Of a stretch of 64,000 nt of DNA, positions 35,082-46,549 are shown piece by piece (position 1 is the first letter of the stretch; the number at the start of each line of letters is the position of its first letter). This stretch comes from Isoetes taiwanensis (Eukaryota > Streptophyta > Lycopodiopsida > Isoetales > Isoetaceae). Location: positions 7,839,003 through 7,903,002 of the forward strand of contig JAJEKV010000006.1 in assembly GCA_021234155.1 (NCBI GenBank), read 5' to 3'. The notes under the pieces are model-generated. The model saw only the letters and a list, made by a program, of their open reading frames with translations, searched no databases and was not told where the DNA came from. Position numbers and translations under genes: made by a program.

Positions 35082-37734
35082 ATCCATATAATACCACGGT
35101 TCTATTGCAATAGCAATAGAACCGACATTCCTTGGATGGGGACGTCCCTCCTCACATCTCCTATTTATTCTGTCTCTTCTCTCGTTTTCATTCATCGGCG
35201 TTCTCTTGAGCTAGTTTTTCTCCTCCTTCTCTATCCTTTTTCATTCTTTCTCTGTTGCCTCCACAAGTTTGGCATTCTATTGAACTAGATTATCTTCTCT
35301 AGCTTTGATTCATCCGTCTATTCTTTCAGCTTCCCCCGTCGTCTTCGATCCGCTCAATCATCTATTGTTTATCCGTGTTTGAGCTTCCTACCATTAATTC
35401 TGCTTGGGCGTTTGGGATCTGGCGTTTTCTTTTTTCCCCTTTTTACTTATACATACGGTTATGGACGCAGATGGCGGATGTGAAGCGATCTGGACATGAT
35501 AATTAGGTCGATGATTCACACGTCATATGATGCAGTTTGTGGATTTCTATGGTGGTTTTTCTGCTTTGGTTGTGCCAGATTGCTCCTGTTTTTGCAGATC
35601 CTGGTCTTGGGGTTTCTGGATGATCATAAGCCATTCAGGTTCTTATGGCGGTGCAGATTCACTAGTTCGTCGCCTTTTTTCTTTCTAATCTCCTCTTTCA
35701 CCACTAATCCTTGGTTGCTTTTCTTCTGTCCGATCTTAGCGCTCTTCTTTTGCTTTAGATTTTGTGGATGATGCCGTTCTTGTTGTTGGGTTCTTTAAAT
35801 TTCGTGGATATGGCCATTCTTGTTGTTGGATTCTTCATACTTCTTGAATACTATCTTTTTTATTGTTGGATTCCTTAAATTGGGTAGATATTGCCATTCT
35901 AATTTTGTTGCAAACGGGATTAGAATTGCTTGTTCAGTTTCTTGCCACAATTTTCCCTTTCCTTCCGATCTCGGGAGGGGTTTATGCTGGCCAATCTAAG
36001 ATCTTTACAGATTTAGCAGAAAATATCATATTGGCAGGAGTTCATCTATCTAACAGCGGATGATGTGTAGTTTCTTTGAGTACAGGCAAACTTTTCTGCA
36101 ATCTTTTGGAGGAGCACAGGTCATGCATGTTGCTATCCACTCCTCTATGTCCCATGTTTGCTGATGAAAACCAGGTTTTAGCATGAATCAATCGTTGCTG
36201 ACCCTCATTTTGGCAGCCCAATCTGCTTTATTATGGCTTCTCAGTTTTGTGATTATCTGAACTATTTGATGTTCAGCAGGAAGGTGGAGGAGACCCGGAT
36301 TATTGCTTGCACTTGCAACCCACTGGTTATGAAGGCTTGTTTTGAGCTGTCTTGAATCTAACCTTCGTATCTTTGGTAGCAACCTCTGGAGTGTAATTTT
36401 GATCTTCTGGCTCAGATCGTTTGCAACCCTTGAAGGTTTTTCAGGGACTTGGACTGCGGCCACGACATTCTCGACATCTTGTCTGCTATCTGGTTCTGTA
36501 AGTCCCTTTTTCATATCACGATTTATAAATAGGCGGTTTAAAAAATTGTCAACAGAACTTTATTTGAGGCGTTGGATAGTCTGCTAGTCTTTTAGTTTTG
36601 TGGTTATAGGTTCAAATCTTCCTATGGTTTTGGATTCAATCGTTTGGGATCTTTTTTATCAAATCTTCTTATGGCATACTTTTTTCCTGGATTTAGTCCT
36701 TCGAGATCTTTTCCTTCATTTTTTGTTGAGAAGTGCAAAGTTGCTAGTTATGTAATGGGTCGTTGCACAAAATCTTTTTAAATTCAATTGTTTAGGTCGT
36801 TTTTTGTTGAGGGTTGCTAAAGTTGGGGTCGTTGCACAAAATCTTTTTGGATTCAGTTATTGGGCCTTCAGTTTATAAAGACCTAGGTTCTTTTCCTTAT
36901 ACTAGCAAAGTTTCTCTCTCATCCTTGTCACCTTGGACTTTGTTCGTACTATGTTTCTCTCCACCTCTTAAAATGTCTTTCATTGAGTTGGCCAGGTCTC
37001 TCCATCATTTTGCATTGTTTTGGCCGTAATATACCCCAAGTTGTTTTTTGCCCTATTTATGAAGTCCCCTTATAAGCCTCGCATCCTCATGAACTTGCTC
37101 GCATGCTCCTTTGCCTCATTTGCACCTATTGTTCTCGTTTCATTTTACCCGATATGGCCATTAGCTTTATTAGTTATTTTCCTCGCGAGTTCCAACTTCC
37201 TCATTTGTTTTTGCCCTTCATATTTCACACTTTTTCCTTTGGTCTTCACATTTCTCTCTTTGACCCATTAGTTTTGACCACTCTTCAACTATCATCTATC
37301 GATTTCCTTACTGATTTTGCTTTGTCAGGGTCATTGTTATCGAAGTTCTATGCATCTCATTGATAGCTTGATTTGCGTATTAGTTCAGGATGACATATTC
37401 TGACCTGTTACGTATCTATGTTGCCCGACGTCTATTTTGATCTACGTTCTTGATATATCACCTTCATTGAGGTCCTTCCTTCGATGTTCTTTGTATACAG
37501 TTGTTTTGTTCCTCTTTCTCGATCCTCAGTTCTCATTAGACTCGTTGTCCATCTATGTTACTCTTGTGCATGAATGCCCCTTTTTCCCTCTTTCTCTGTT
37601 CTCTTCTTTAATTCATTGTTCCATTTCTTTTGTCTCGGTTGCATCCATTGTCTATCTATTCCTTTACTTCCATTTGTTCTTCTTGGTTCTTTTTGATCCG
37701 TCGTTTCTTTTCTCCTTTTGATTCATTGATCATA

Positions 37735-38120
37735 AAGTTTATATTATCCATTCTCACTCAACCCACAAAAGTTTATATTATCCATTTCATAGCGTATGTT
37801 TTTATCCATCTCAAATCATATAGCATATGGGCTCTTTATTTGTCTTTATCGATTTTATGTTTTATGTTCTCCGTTTCATAGCATCTGTTTCACTCAACCT
37901 ACAAAGGTTATATTATCCATTTCGTAGTGTATGCCTTTGTCCATCTCAAATCATATAGCATATGGTCTCTTTATTCATCTTTATTGCTCTTATGTTTTAT
38001 GTTGTCTGTTTCATAGCATTTGCTTGTCTTAAAATCCACAAAGGTTTATTTTTATCATAGTGTATGTTTTATTCATTTCTTAGCATAGAGCATATGGTCT
38101 CTCGAACCTACAAAGGAGGT
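37735..38120 (+). repeat. Three imperfect tandem units of about 130-175 bp
   Basis: Units share TTATATTATCCATTTC, ATCTCAAATCATATAGCATA and TTTTATGTTTTATGTT segments. They lie inside the T-rich element. Confidence 0.65.
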
Positions 38121-40656
38121 TCCATTTGATTCATGGCTTATGTTCTCGCAGAACCGTTGTCATCTCCTACCAGTAGGGTTGAATCTCTATAGATTTTATA
38201 ATGTTATGGCTCATCGTGATGATTTATAATCCTTGATTGTTCTAGGTTGCTTTTGTCTTGATTTTTTTTAGGATTTTTTGTCGTGCTTGTCATATGCCAT
38301 CAAGGTTTTATCGTCTCACACATTCATGTGCTATGAAGTCTTTGCAATATTTTGCGAGTTGTTTCTTTGCATCTTTGCATGTGAAGTCTTTATTCATCTT
38401 TATCGATTTTATGTTTTATGTTTTATATTCTTGCATTTTTTGCCTCTGAATATGATATTTTGCATTTTGTGCTCGTGATATAGATCCCATTTGCTCTATG
38501 AATTTCATGAAGCCATTTGGTTCATGGTTTCATGAGTTTGTGCTTGTGATATAGTTGGATTCCATTTGCTCCATGAAATTCTTTTATTTCATCGTCTCAT
38601 TTGATCCGCTCGCTTCATTTTTTGATTTTTTCTTATGGTTCCATTTGCTCCTTTGCCTCATATGTTCCCACTTTCTATGTTTCTTGCACGTGATTTAGAG
38701 CTTTATTATTAGTCCTCTCAGTCGTATCTTTGCTCTAGCAAGGTTGGGATGTCCTTTTAGTCCTATTGTTTTCGTTCCTTTCTTTTGCTCAGACAAGTTC
38801 CATTCTATCAGTTCCTTCATTATTCTTTTAAGTTCATTTGTCAGTTTAGTCATGTCCCTTTTGCTTTACGTCGTTCCATTCACTTCCTTGGTGTTAATAT
38901 TACATCTGCTCAGTATTTTTTCACATTGGCCCTCTCTTGGATGTTCACAAATAGTTCATACATAATCTCATGCTGACATTGCTATATTTTGTTAGTCCAC
39001 TAATTTCTGTTCCTGACAATCATGCTGGATAGGTCCCTTTATATGTCTCGCATCCTCATGAATTTAATATTAGGTGTTCGCATGCTTCTTTGCTTCTTTT
39101 GCACCGATTGTTCTCATCTCTGTTTACCCTTTATGGCATTTGAGCATTTTTTGCGCTATAAGTTTCATTTTTTGGTAAGAGCATCCGTTTGAGCATATCG
39201 TAAATTCAGTTTGATGCCTTGCTTATTGCTTAGCAATTCAACCAGTTCTATCTTTGCATTCTCTATTTGAGCTTATCGTAACTTTAGTTTGTTGCCTCGT
39301 TTATTGCTTAGTGACTCCATGCCATTTTATCTTTGCATTTTCTATGGTGGCATCCTTTGCACCTTGGATCTATAGTCTTGGAAACACACATTTGTTTGGT
39401 TTCTTTTATGCATGGTTCGGTGGGTAAGTTCTCTCTTTACATTTATGCACACCTTGTTAATTGTTTTGCTCTTTATAATATTTCTATCTTTCTATTCTCT
39501 ACGACCAGTTTCATATGCCATGTTTCTCCTAGTCAATTCTTTTCAGTGTTCATGCTACGATGGAAAAGAGTAAAAGCGTATGTTGGTTATATAGCTCCAC
39601 TGGCATTTTCTTGTTGTGGTTTTACTTCTTTTATGGTGGTTCATGTGAATATATTCTCACATACTTTGTTGCAATATTAATTGTTGCGCGCGTGTCCTAT
39701 GACTTTGTTGATACATTTACTATTCTTCTTTGGTCCATTTGTTTTGCTCGTTCCTTGCTCCCTTTGATTTGTTTAATCCATATACCATTGGTCGTTCTTC
39801 TATTGCCTTGTCTCTTAGTGAGTCTCGTTGCTTTGCTTTTTTCGTTGTATGTTTTGGGGTTTAGTTGCTCAAGCTCATTATTTGGGTCTTGTAATGCTGC
39901 TTCAATATAGTGTGTACTTTTAGCAGATTGAGACATGGTTGCTTGCTCACCTGGGTTCTATAACTTTTGTTGCTCTTTTTGTTGTGTTGTTTCTTTTGTT
40001 GCCATTGCCCCATTTGTTGGTCCCTTGATTTCAATTCTTTTCGTTCATACTGGATAGGTTCCTAGGTTCTTTTGCTTCCTTACGAACTTGTTGTTGAGCA
40101 TTCATGTGCTCATTTGCGTCACTTGCACCTATTGTTTCTCTTCTTATTTTTGCTTTACTTGCCATTAGTCCTACTCTTATTTAACCCATGATTCTATTGT
40201 TTATTCTTTTTCTTATTTTTTTCGCTGAGTCATGGCCATTTTGTCTACGTCCATTTGTCTACGTCTGCTTCATTTTCTTTTGCTTGCTCATGTCTTCTCT
40301 ATATATCACATGCCTTCTTGGTCTTTTTATTCGTACCCTATTTCTTTCCTTTGACCTCCTTTTATTCTGTTAACCTTCAAGCTATTGCTTTTTCGTGAAC
40401 TTTCAAGTTATTGCTTATTTCATTTCTTTCTTGTTGCTATCATACACATTGTCACCTGTGTTTGCTCAATTTTCTTGTTTGCCCTTGGTTTTTGGTACCC
40501 TTGCTCACTTCGGTTATATCTCTTCTTCATCTTTTTTGAGGTTGCATTGTCACCTTCTCCTTTTTGTCATAGTTTGGTATCAGTTGTTCCATTGTTTCCT
40601 ATTTGTGTCCTATTTGCTTTCATTTGATTCTTTACCATGTCTTAGTTTAGCACCAT

Positions 40657-40792
40657 GGTCTCATCTTTCCATTTCCCTGCCTAGTTCTCTTCTTATGTTT
40701 GATAACGCTATGCTTTTGTTACAGGGTCTCATTTTTCCATTTCCCTGCCTAGTTCTCTTCTTATGTTTGATAACGCTATGCTTTTGTTACAT
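40657..40792 (+). repeat. 68-bp perfect-looking tandem duplication
   Basis: Two adjacent units begin GGTCTCATCTTTCC (40657) and GGTCTCATTTTTCC (40725) and are otherwise nearly identical, both ending in GCTTTTGTTACA. Confidence 0.85.
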
Positions 40793-41298
40793 TTTCTCCA
40801 CTGTCTCTTTTGTTACATTTTCTCCCTTGTCCAATGTTCCCTTGGTCATATCTGCATTTTCTATTTCATTTGCCCCATTAGGTTGTTTCCTTTTTCACTT
40901 GTCCCCTGTTCTTCGCCTCCTTTTTCTTATTTGCTCCTTTAATCTATTCTCTATTTTGCTTTGTTGCCCCCTTTTATTTTCTTTCTTTGCTTAGCCCTTT
41001 GTTTGTTTTGTTTTGTTTTGTTTTAGTTCTTTCGTTTCTTATTTGTCATATCTCCCTCACCTCTTGTTTTGCCTGGATTTTTCCCTTGGCTCTAATTATC
41101 TCAGTTACTCCATAGCCTTGCTTAGCCTTTTTGTTTGTCCCATTTGCCTGATCTATTCTATCCATCCTATTCTACCATTTTCTCCCGTCATTTTGTTTTA
41201 TCTTTGTTCCTCTCGTCAGCCTAGTTTGCTCTATTTTTTTTAGGGAGATTCCTCTTCTATCGGCCACTTGGTTGTGCTATAGGACCCATCCTAGGAAT

Positions 41299-42608
41299 GC
41301 CACGGTTCTATTGCAATAGCAATAGAACCGACATTCCTTGGATGGGGACGTCCCTCCTCACATCGGTGTAAATTCTTTACTGGTGGTCAAAAAGCACTGT
41401 CCAGACAAGTGCTTTAACTGCTAAAAATCTCACATCCAACGTGAATTTGACATGCATATTGTGTTTGAAAATTGAGTATTACAAATAATAAACGTGTCTT
41501 TAAAACATTAAAGTAGGAAAAATGAGGTACCAACTAATATAATTATTTCGTAACATCAAATTTTGTATTAGCTAAGTGCTTTATGTGCTAAGGGCTGTCG
41601 CGGAAAGTTGTACACCACCAAAGAATTTACACCCACATCTCCTATTTATTCTGTCTCTTCTCTCATTTTCATTCATCGGCGTTCTCTTGAGCTAGTTTTT
41701 CTCCTCCTTCTCTATCCTACCAGTTTCCCTCACCCTCCCTCCCTTGATGAATCGCCTGCAATAGGTCATGTCTTTTTTCTGTTTCCCAGTATTCCGTTCC
41801 ATTGTTGCAGTTGCTCATTTCTTAATCATCCTTAGTTTTCGCCTATTCTTCTATACCTTTTTGGATTGCTTTGCGGTCTCTGGCATCCTCCATTGTTTTG
41901 TTGCGATGTATTCTCCATTGTTTCTTTGCGATGTTCTTTGCAAGTACATGTGTTCTTATTTTTCATTTTTTCTCGGCGTGGCACTGTGGCCTTCGAGGTT
42001 ATTGTTTCATTTTCATTCTCTCTCGGCGTGGCATTGTAGCCTCCGAGGCAGCACTAATCAGACATTTTTTCCGCGATGGTCATTCCGCGGACGGTTTTTG
42101 ATTGGTCGGCTGTTATTTCTTTCTCGGTGTGGCTCTGGAGCCTCCGAGCTTTATTACTCTATATATATTATTGTGCTTTGGCACGAGCCATGGCTGGTAC
42201 ATCCTAACTTTTTAATGGGTCACTCTCTTTTTCAAGATTTTCATTGCAGGTTACTTTGTGAAGATCTCTCGGTTGTCGGAGGGCGAGTAGTCGAGCTTCT
42301 CCTTAGGGATGCCTTGCATCATGTTTGTTTCAAAGCATTTCGCGGTTGATATATGCTAGAGTCGAGCTTCAACCTTTGCATGCTTCAACTTCTTGCTCAG
42401 TGCACTGTATTCGAGTTGTCTCCATTCTAGTGGCGGATAAAACCATCTTTTTCTTCAGTTCGTCATGCTCTCGATGATTGTCTAGTTTCGGAGCATTTAA
42501 AGTTCATATTTTCAAATTTATCTATCCCTAGTGAGGGATCCATTTGTACTCAATGTTTTACAAAGCTCAATGAGAACACCACTTCACTTTGGTTGTGCTA
42601 TAGGACCC
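41299..42608 (+). mobile_element. Short T-rich element B, same ends as element A
   Basis: Begins with the same palindrome (41304-41329) and about 145 bp homologous to 35092-35240 (interrupted by a MITE), then differs entirely, and ends with the same GGTTGTGCTATAGGACCC (about 42591-42608). The junction with element A is ATCCTAGGAATG. Shared ends with unrelated interiors are typical of non-autonomous DNA transposons. Confidence 0.55.
41365..41633. mobile_element. 269-bp MITE with 6-bp target duplication
   Basis: Terminal inverted repeats GGTGTAAATTCTTT (14 bp exact). Flanked by CACATC at 41359-41364 and 41634-41639. The homologous sequence in element A (35152-35161) has a single CACATC and no insert, so it is a natural empty site. 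Interior non-coding. Confidence 0.92.
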
Positions 42609-42618
42609 ATCCATATAA

Positions 42619-43068
42619 GTTTGTTTATGTATTTCTTCTAGATAAAAAAGCCAAAGGCATACTTTGTTTCCTGCAGATTGCACAAGTTTTGGAGTTAGCA
42701 ACAGGATAATTGAATCCAAATACCATAGCAATCTAAGTACAATCCATCGACACAATTCTTGGGGGCGATTCGACAGTATGAGTCATTTTTAAGAGATATC
42801 TGTAGAGTACGCATCAAAAATTCTTGCGAAAATAGAGCAGGATCTGTGTGATGCAGCTAGAATTAAAAACAGAGTAATTTTCAGAACAAAAACTAGATTT
42901 ATATAAGATAGGTTACAAAATTTGCTTTAACTTTTTACAGGGAAGTATAACCCTTATCACTTATATAAGTAGAGTATTAGAAAGATAAAAACAGTAAGAT
43001 CATGAGCTACTAGGTTCCTCTGAGATTTTCCAACTCTGTTGAACTTTGCATCGAAAAGCAGCATCCAG
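42619..43068. other. Downstream flank of the 370-codon gene
   Basis: No gene. It would contain the 3' UTR of the minus-strand frame that ends at 43069. Confidence 0.4.
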
Positions 43069-44181
43069 CTAGGAGGATTTGAGGTGGAAATTAGAGATTT
43101 TCCGTCCCTTTCCCCTCACCATGATTGAGAGAACGCAGAATGAACACAGGCATGACCCTGCCTTGGACATATTGAATCTTCCTTTGATATCCTTGGCCGC
43201 ACATAAGAGGGTTCTTCTGATGTCAGAGATCTGGTCACAGCAGCAATTGCATAAACAGGGCACTTCGTGACCATACAAGTTCGGTGGGCCGAACACCTTG
43301 ATCCACTCCATATTGGTACCGGGGTCGGTCTTCCTCCATTTAATTTTCCGCACCAAGACAAATGTGATCCCTTTAGCCTTATCCCCCTTACCCAGGACCG
43401 GTATGGCATTGCTAATTTTGTCTTCCCCGAACTTCGTTTTCACGGCATTGAGGCCGGAGAGCTTGACATCCTGGCAGTTCTCGCAATCACATGAATCCAC
43501 CTCCACCGGGCTAAAAAATCCATTACTATCCTTGATTGAGCATTTCTTGGCGTTTTTTCGGAGTCCCATTTGGTAAACCTCCAGAGATGTCGCAATGATT
43601 TTCGGGATTTCATCGTTCTTTAGAAACGCCTTGAAATTTTTTCTATGCCTCTCAATTACGCTGTCATCTGCATCTTCCCACCTTCTGATTAGCGTAATGC
43701 TCGCTCTGGTTGTTTCCTTAATTCCATCCCACCGAATCACCAAATCTTTAACTTTGGCCAGCATTTCATCCATGGAAGCTCGAAAGATACTGTTTTTAAG
43801 GCTACAACAGTCAGCCGCTGTATGTCCCTGTTTGACCGTTATGAGCTTATACAGAGCAGTATCCATCTCCTGAGTGAAGCCCCACATGTTCCATATCCAG
43901 TCTCTGTCGTTGGCTCTGCCATCCCAGTAATCTTTGTTTATTGCTTCCATTTTTTCCTTGCATGCCATGATAGTAGCATCTTCTTGAACCCCCATACAGA
44001 CCGCAGCGGCCTTCTGCTGATCCTTGATAATCTCGAGCCCCAAATAAATTTCCTTGAGAAGCTTCCATCCCTGATCCCTTTTATTTTCCATCCAAAAAAT
44101 TTGGGTCCATTCCTCATCCTCAATGCTGGTGCTGGTGTTCTGTCTAGAGCATCCGGCCCCGCTCTTCTTGCTGTTTGCCAT
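43069..44181 (-). CDS. Uncharacterised Cys-rich protein, 370 residues
   Basis: A single intact frame with a favourable start context (AAGATGGCA). Residues 1-210 look helical and charged with many Trp (EEWTQIFWMENKRDQGW, DRDWIWNMWGFTQ). The C-terminal half has cysteine clusters: CDCENC near 232, CLCNCCC near 310 and CLCSFC near 347, suggesting metal binding or disulphide-linked structure. No signal peptide, membrane span or transposon domain is visible. Length, intact frame and a TATA-like element upstream argue for a real gene, and the codons look ordinary. I do not recognise the family; lineage-specific is possible. An intronless retrocopy is the main alternative. Confidence 0.6.
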   Translation of the reverse strand: MANSKKSGAGCSRQNTSTSIEDEEWTQIFWMENKRDQGWKLLKEIYLGLEIIKDQQKAAAVCMGVQEDATIMACKEKMEAINKDYWDGRANDRDWIWNMWGFTQEMDTALYKLITVKQGHTAADCCSLKNSIFRASMDEMLAKVKDLVIRWDGIKETTRASITLIRRWEDADDSVIERHRKNFKAFLKNDEIPKIIATSLEVYQMGLRKNAKKCSIKDSNGFFSPVEVDSCDCENCQDVKLSGLNAVKTKFGEDKISNAIPVLGKGDKAKGITFVLVRKIKWRKTDPGTNMEWIKVFGPPNLYGHEVPCLCNCCCDQISDIRRTLLCAAKDIKGRFNMSKAGSCLCSFCVLSIMVRGKGRKISNFHLKSS

Positions 44182-44309
44182 CTTCTATTCTGATTACTGA
44201 GAGTCACGACCCGCCGGAACAGAAGCAGAAAAGGCTTTGAACAAAGGCAGCCAGAAAGACAATCATTTGAAAAGGGAAGGACCACTTTCCCCCTTTGCCC
44301 CAATCGTGG

Positions 44310-44316
44310 TATTTAT
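44310..44316 (-). promoter_or_regulatory. TATA-like element upstream of the 370-residue frame
   Basis: TAAATA (minus strand, within GATAAATACC) lies about 130 bp before the ATG at 44181, a reasonable distance for a short 5' UTR. Motif only. Confidence 0.35.
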
Positions 44317-44329
44317 CAGCTTTGCCCCC

Positions 44330-45229
44330 AAGGAATAACTAAAACACACCTCCCAAGAAATGCCAAATCAAAAAAGATAAGCCGTACTCTACTGTAGCAA
44401 GCAATCTAATAAGACTAAATACCCTACCCAGACTACCCAGAGATGAGTCAGAACTGGCACAACATCCTAGGGAAGCCCAAAAAGAACCTAATTCCAACAG
44501 GGTTCGAAAAATATTGTAGATGTAACCAGAAAATTTGCCGTCTTCTATTTATATTTACTGGATTTTACAAAATTGAACTGGAAACCGCAGTTCCAAAACA
44601 AAGTTGCTGGAAATTTGCCCAAATTTATCACCTTTTAAAGGCTGAAACAAAAATACATACATTAATTGAAAAATAAGATCAAACTGACTGAAGAATATAT
44701 AGAAAGAATCTCTTAGATTGGAAGCAGAGCACTAATTTGGAACATGCATACAAAGAATGGCTTCCACCTGTGAGGTTTTGAAAGAGCACAGCACAATAGC
44801 GGACTCACATTCACCATAACTGCAAGTCCTCCTGCAAAATTTTATTTGGCCTAAGTAAGAGCATTAATACCGTAAAATCATGTGGGAGTGTTAGTGCCAG
44901 ATCTATGGAGCTCGGGGCCGCCAAGGCAACTACAACTCTTTAATGCACTGCAACTTTGCTATGAATCTAAGATATGCAATTGCAAATCTACTCTGCCGCC
45001 CAGCTAGGCCAGAGCATGGCATGCCCAGTATGGTCGCCTAACCTTTTCAAAAAATCCCCAGTCCACTAACCTTTAAACTGGAAATTTGCATGTTTGGATG
45101 AATCTTTACATGCAATTTGCCATATGTCTGAAATTTTTGTTGGAACCACCCATAGCCCTAAACCCCAACTGGAGTTTAAGAGATTCAACTGGCAATCCTC
45201 GAGCCAAACCCCCACTTTTTCGAACCCTG
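44330..45229. other. No gene seen
   Basis: AT-rich intergenic sequence without a recognised feature. Confidence 0.45.
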
Positions 45230-45628
45230 CTAATTGGCTGCCAGAAACCTCCAAACTACCAATGAAACTACCACTTCTATATCCTCAATGAATTGATCCG
45301 GCTGCAGGTCAAAGAATGTTGCCCAGTGATAGATTGGTTCTGCACCAAATTCCATGGGGGCACTCATGGTGAACAAATTCCTCTCAAATCTGCCTCCAAG
45401 AAATGGTTGCGAGTTATGTGCAGCAACTCTCAGAGATCCTGGCCTATCAAAACAAAGAATACACAGATAGATGTAGTTGAATTCAATCCTGCAGAAGCCT
45501 ATCCTAGAGTTAGAAACCCGGGCTAATCTAATGAAATTGCCAATTAAATTGATGGAGTCCTGGACTTCCTCTGGGGCCTGAACAGTCCCCAGACCCTGGA
45601 GAACAGCTTCGAGCAAAGCCTCATCCAT
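45230..45628 (-). CDS. Hypothetical protein, 132 residues, possibly an exon of a larger gene
   Basis: Starts MDEALLEAVLQGLGTVQAP and contains RFERNLFTMSAPMEFGAEP and WATFFDLQPDQFIEDIEVVV. The composition looks protein-like and the frame is open on the minus strand. Internal TCTGCAG and TTGATAG sites could be splice acceptors, so the middle part may be intronic. No family recognised. Confidence 0.35.
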   Translation of the reverse strand: MDEALLEAVLQGLGTVQAPEEVQDSINLIGNFIRLARVSNSRIGFCRIEFNYIYLCILCFDRPGSLRVAAHNSQPFLGGRFERNLFTMSAPMEFGAEPIYHWATFFDLQPDQFIEDIEVVVSLVVWRFLAAN

Positions 45629-45639
45629 TGGGTCTGGGA

Positions 45640-46480
45640 TCTTGCCCCGAGATCGAGTCGGTGTTTGAGCGCCTAACGTTCATCTCCTCCTTGTCCTGTT
45701 AGGTCCCTTCAAGATTTTATCACTATAATAAATACCTGCGTGACGATAAAATTCTACAAGCAGGAACAGTCAAGAAAGAATCTATTAGTCCTTTCCGTTT
45801 GGCAAGCTCATTTGCACTTCCAGATATTTATTCCGTAGCTATATATACTCTTAGATCATTCTTGATGTAGATCACAATTAATTCTTTACCATGGTGGAAC
45901 TGAGGCCCAAGACAACTAATATATTCTTGTTATCTTTCAAAGAAGCCTTTTGCTTCTAGCATTCATCATTAACTGAATGGAACTTCTATGGTCCAAGTAC
46001 TTCATAATAGACTCTTCAACTTTTGGAAGCTAAAAGAATAATTCTCCAGTATGTTATAATTGTCATCACATGGTGAACTCGTGAGGACCTCAATCCCTGC
46101 TAAACTAGTTTCTCATGGCTTAAGCTAAGTCCATAACCATTCAATAACCATATTGGAGCATGATATGCGTATTGCAGAGTCAGATATTTGCTATAGAAAT
46201 AACTAGTTTATCAGCTTGTACTCTCAACCAATTGGAACCTATAGAAGAAAACTAGCCCAAGATGTGATAATGAAGCCTCATTCTGCATATTTGCATATTA
46301 GGTGGTGGGGTGCAAAGAAAAGTCGTAAACACAATTTTCCCTAGTACTAGCCAATTATTTATGTGATGACATATGGATATGGTGTGATAATGTCATGGAT
46401 GATGTGGTGGCGCTATGGATCATGTGTGGTGATGACATGGAATGATAATGAATTGAAAATGACATGGAGAAAGTGATAAG
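45640..46480. other. No gene seen
   Basis: AT-rich. The 46370-46470 part holds several GATGACATGG/GATGATGTGG repeats of the type at 24 and 54 kb. Confidence 0.45.
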
Positions 46481-46549
46481 AATATGACTTTTGGCATATT
46501 CACTCTAGTCTCTTTTTTTTTTCCCCTTGAAATGACATTCCAAGATTTT

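Larger units (their letters stand above)
35092..41286 (+). mobile_element. Very T-rich non-coding element A (6.2 kb)
   Basis: Starts TACCAC and a perfect palindrome (GGTTCTATTGC, loop AATA, complementary arm; 35098-35123) and ends GGTTGTGCTATAGGACCC. The termini are weak inverted repeats (CGGTTCTATTGCA against GGGTCCTATAGCA, 10 of 13). ATCCATATAA lies at 35082-35091, directly before the element, and again at 42609-42618 after element B. The plus strand is very T-rich and A-poor for more than 6 kb. No protein is recognisable. Internal related blocks (CCTCGCATCCTCATGAAC.. at about 37060, 39030 and 40080) suggest growth by internal duplication. Confidence 0.55.

Noticed and set aside
36188-36514. 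108-codon minus-strand frame in the T-rich element, Lys/Gln-rich and protein-like
   Set aside because: Open mainly because the opposite strand is T-rich (few stops when read as A-rich codons); no domain, no splice or start support.
36560-36640. Possible second tRNA-derived SINE (GGTTCAAATCTTCC near 36609)
   Set aside because: B box imperfect, A box unclear, no 3' module or tail.
37735-38120. CRISPR-like array
   Set aside because: Units are long, imperfect and adjacent without regular spacers; eukaryotic tandem repeat.
40395-40994. 199-codon frame with many Leu/Phe, membrane-protein-like
   Set aside because: Hydrophobicity follows from T-rich codons; low-complexity T-rich element with tandem duplications and no family match.
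41768-42349. 193-codon frame in element B
   Set aside because: Same T-rich composition effect; internal repeats (CTCTCGGCGTGGC) are read in several frames; no start context or domain.
43595-44193. Plus-strand frames opposite the 370-residue gene
   Set aside because: Antisense shadows; the minus-strand frame is longer, with a better start context and composition.
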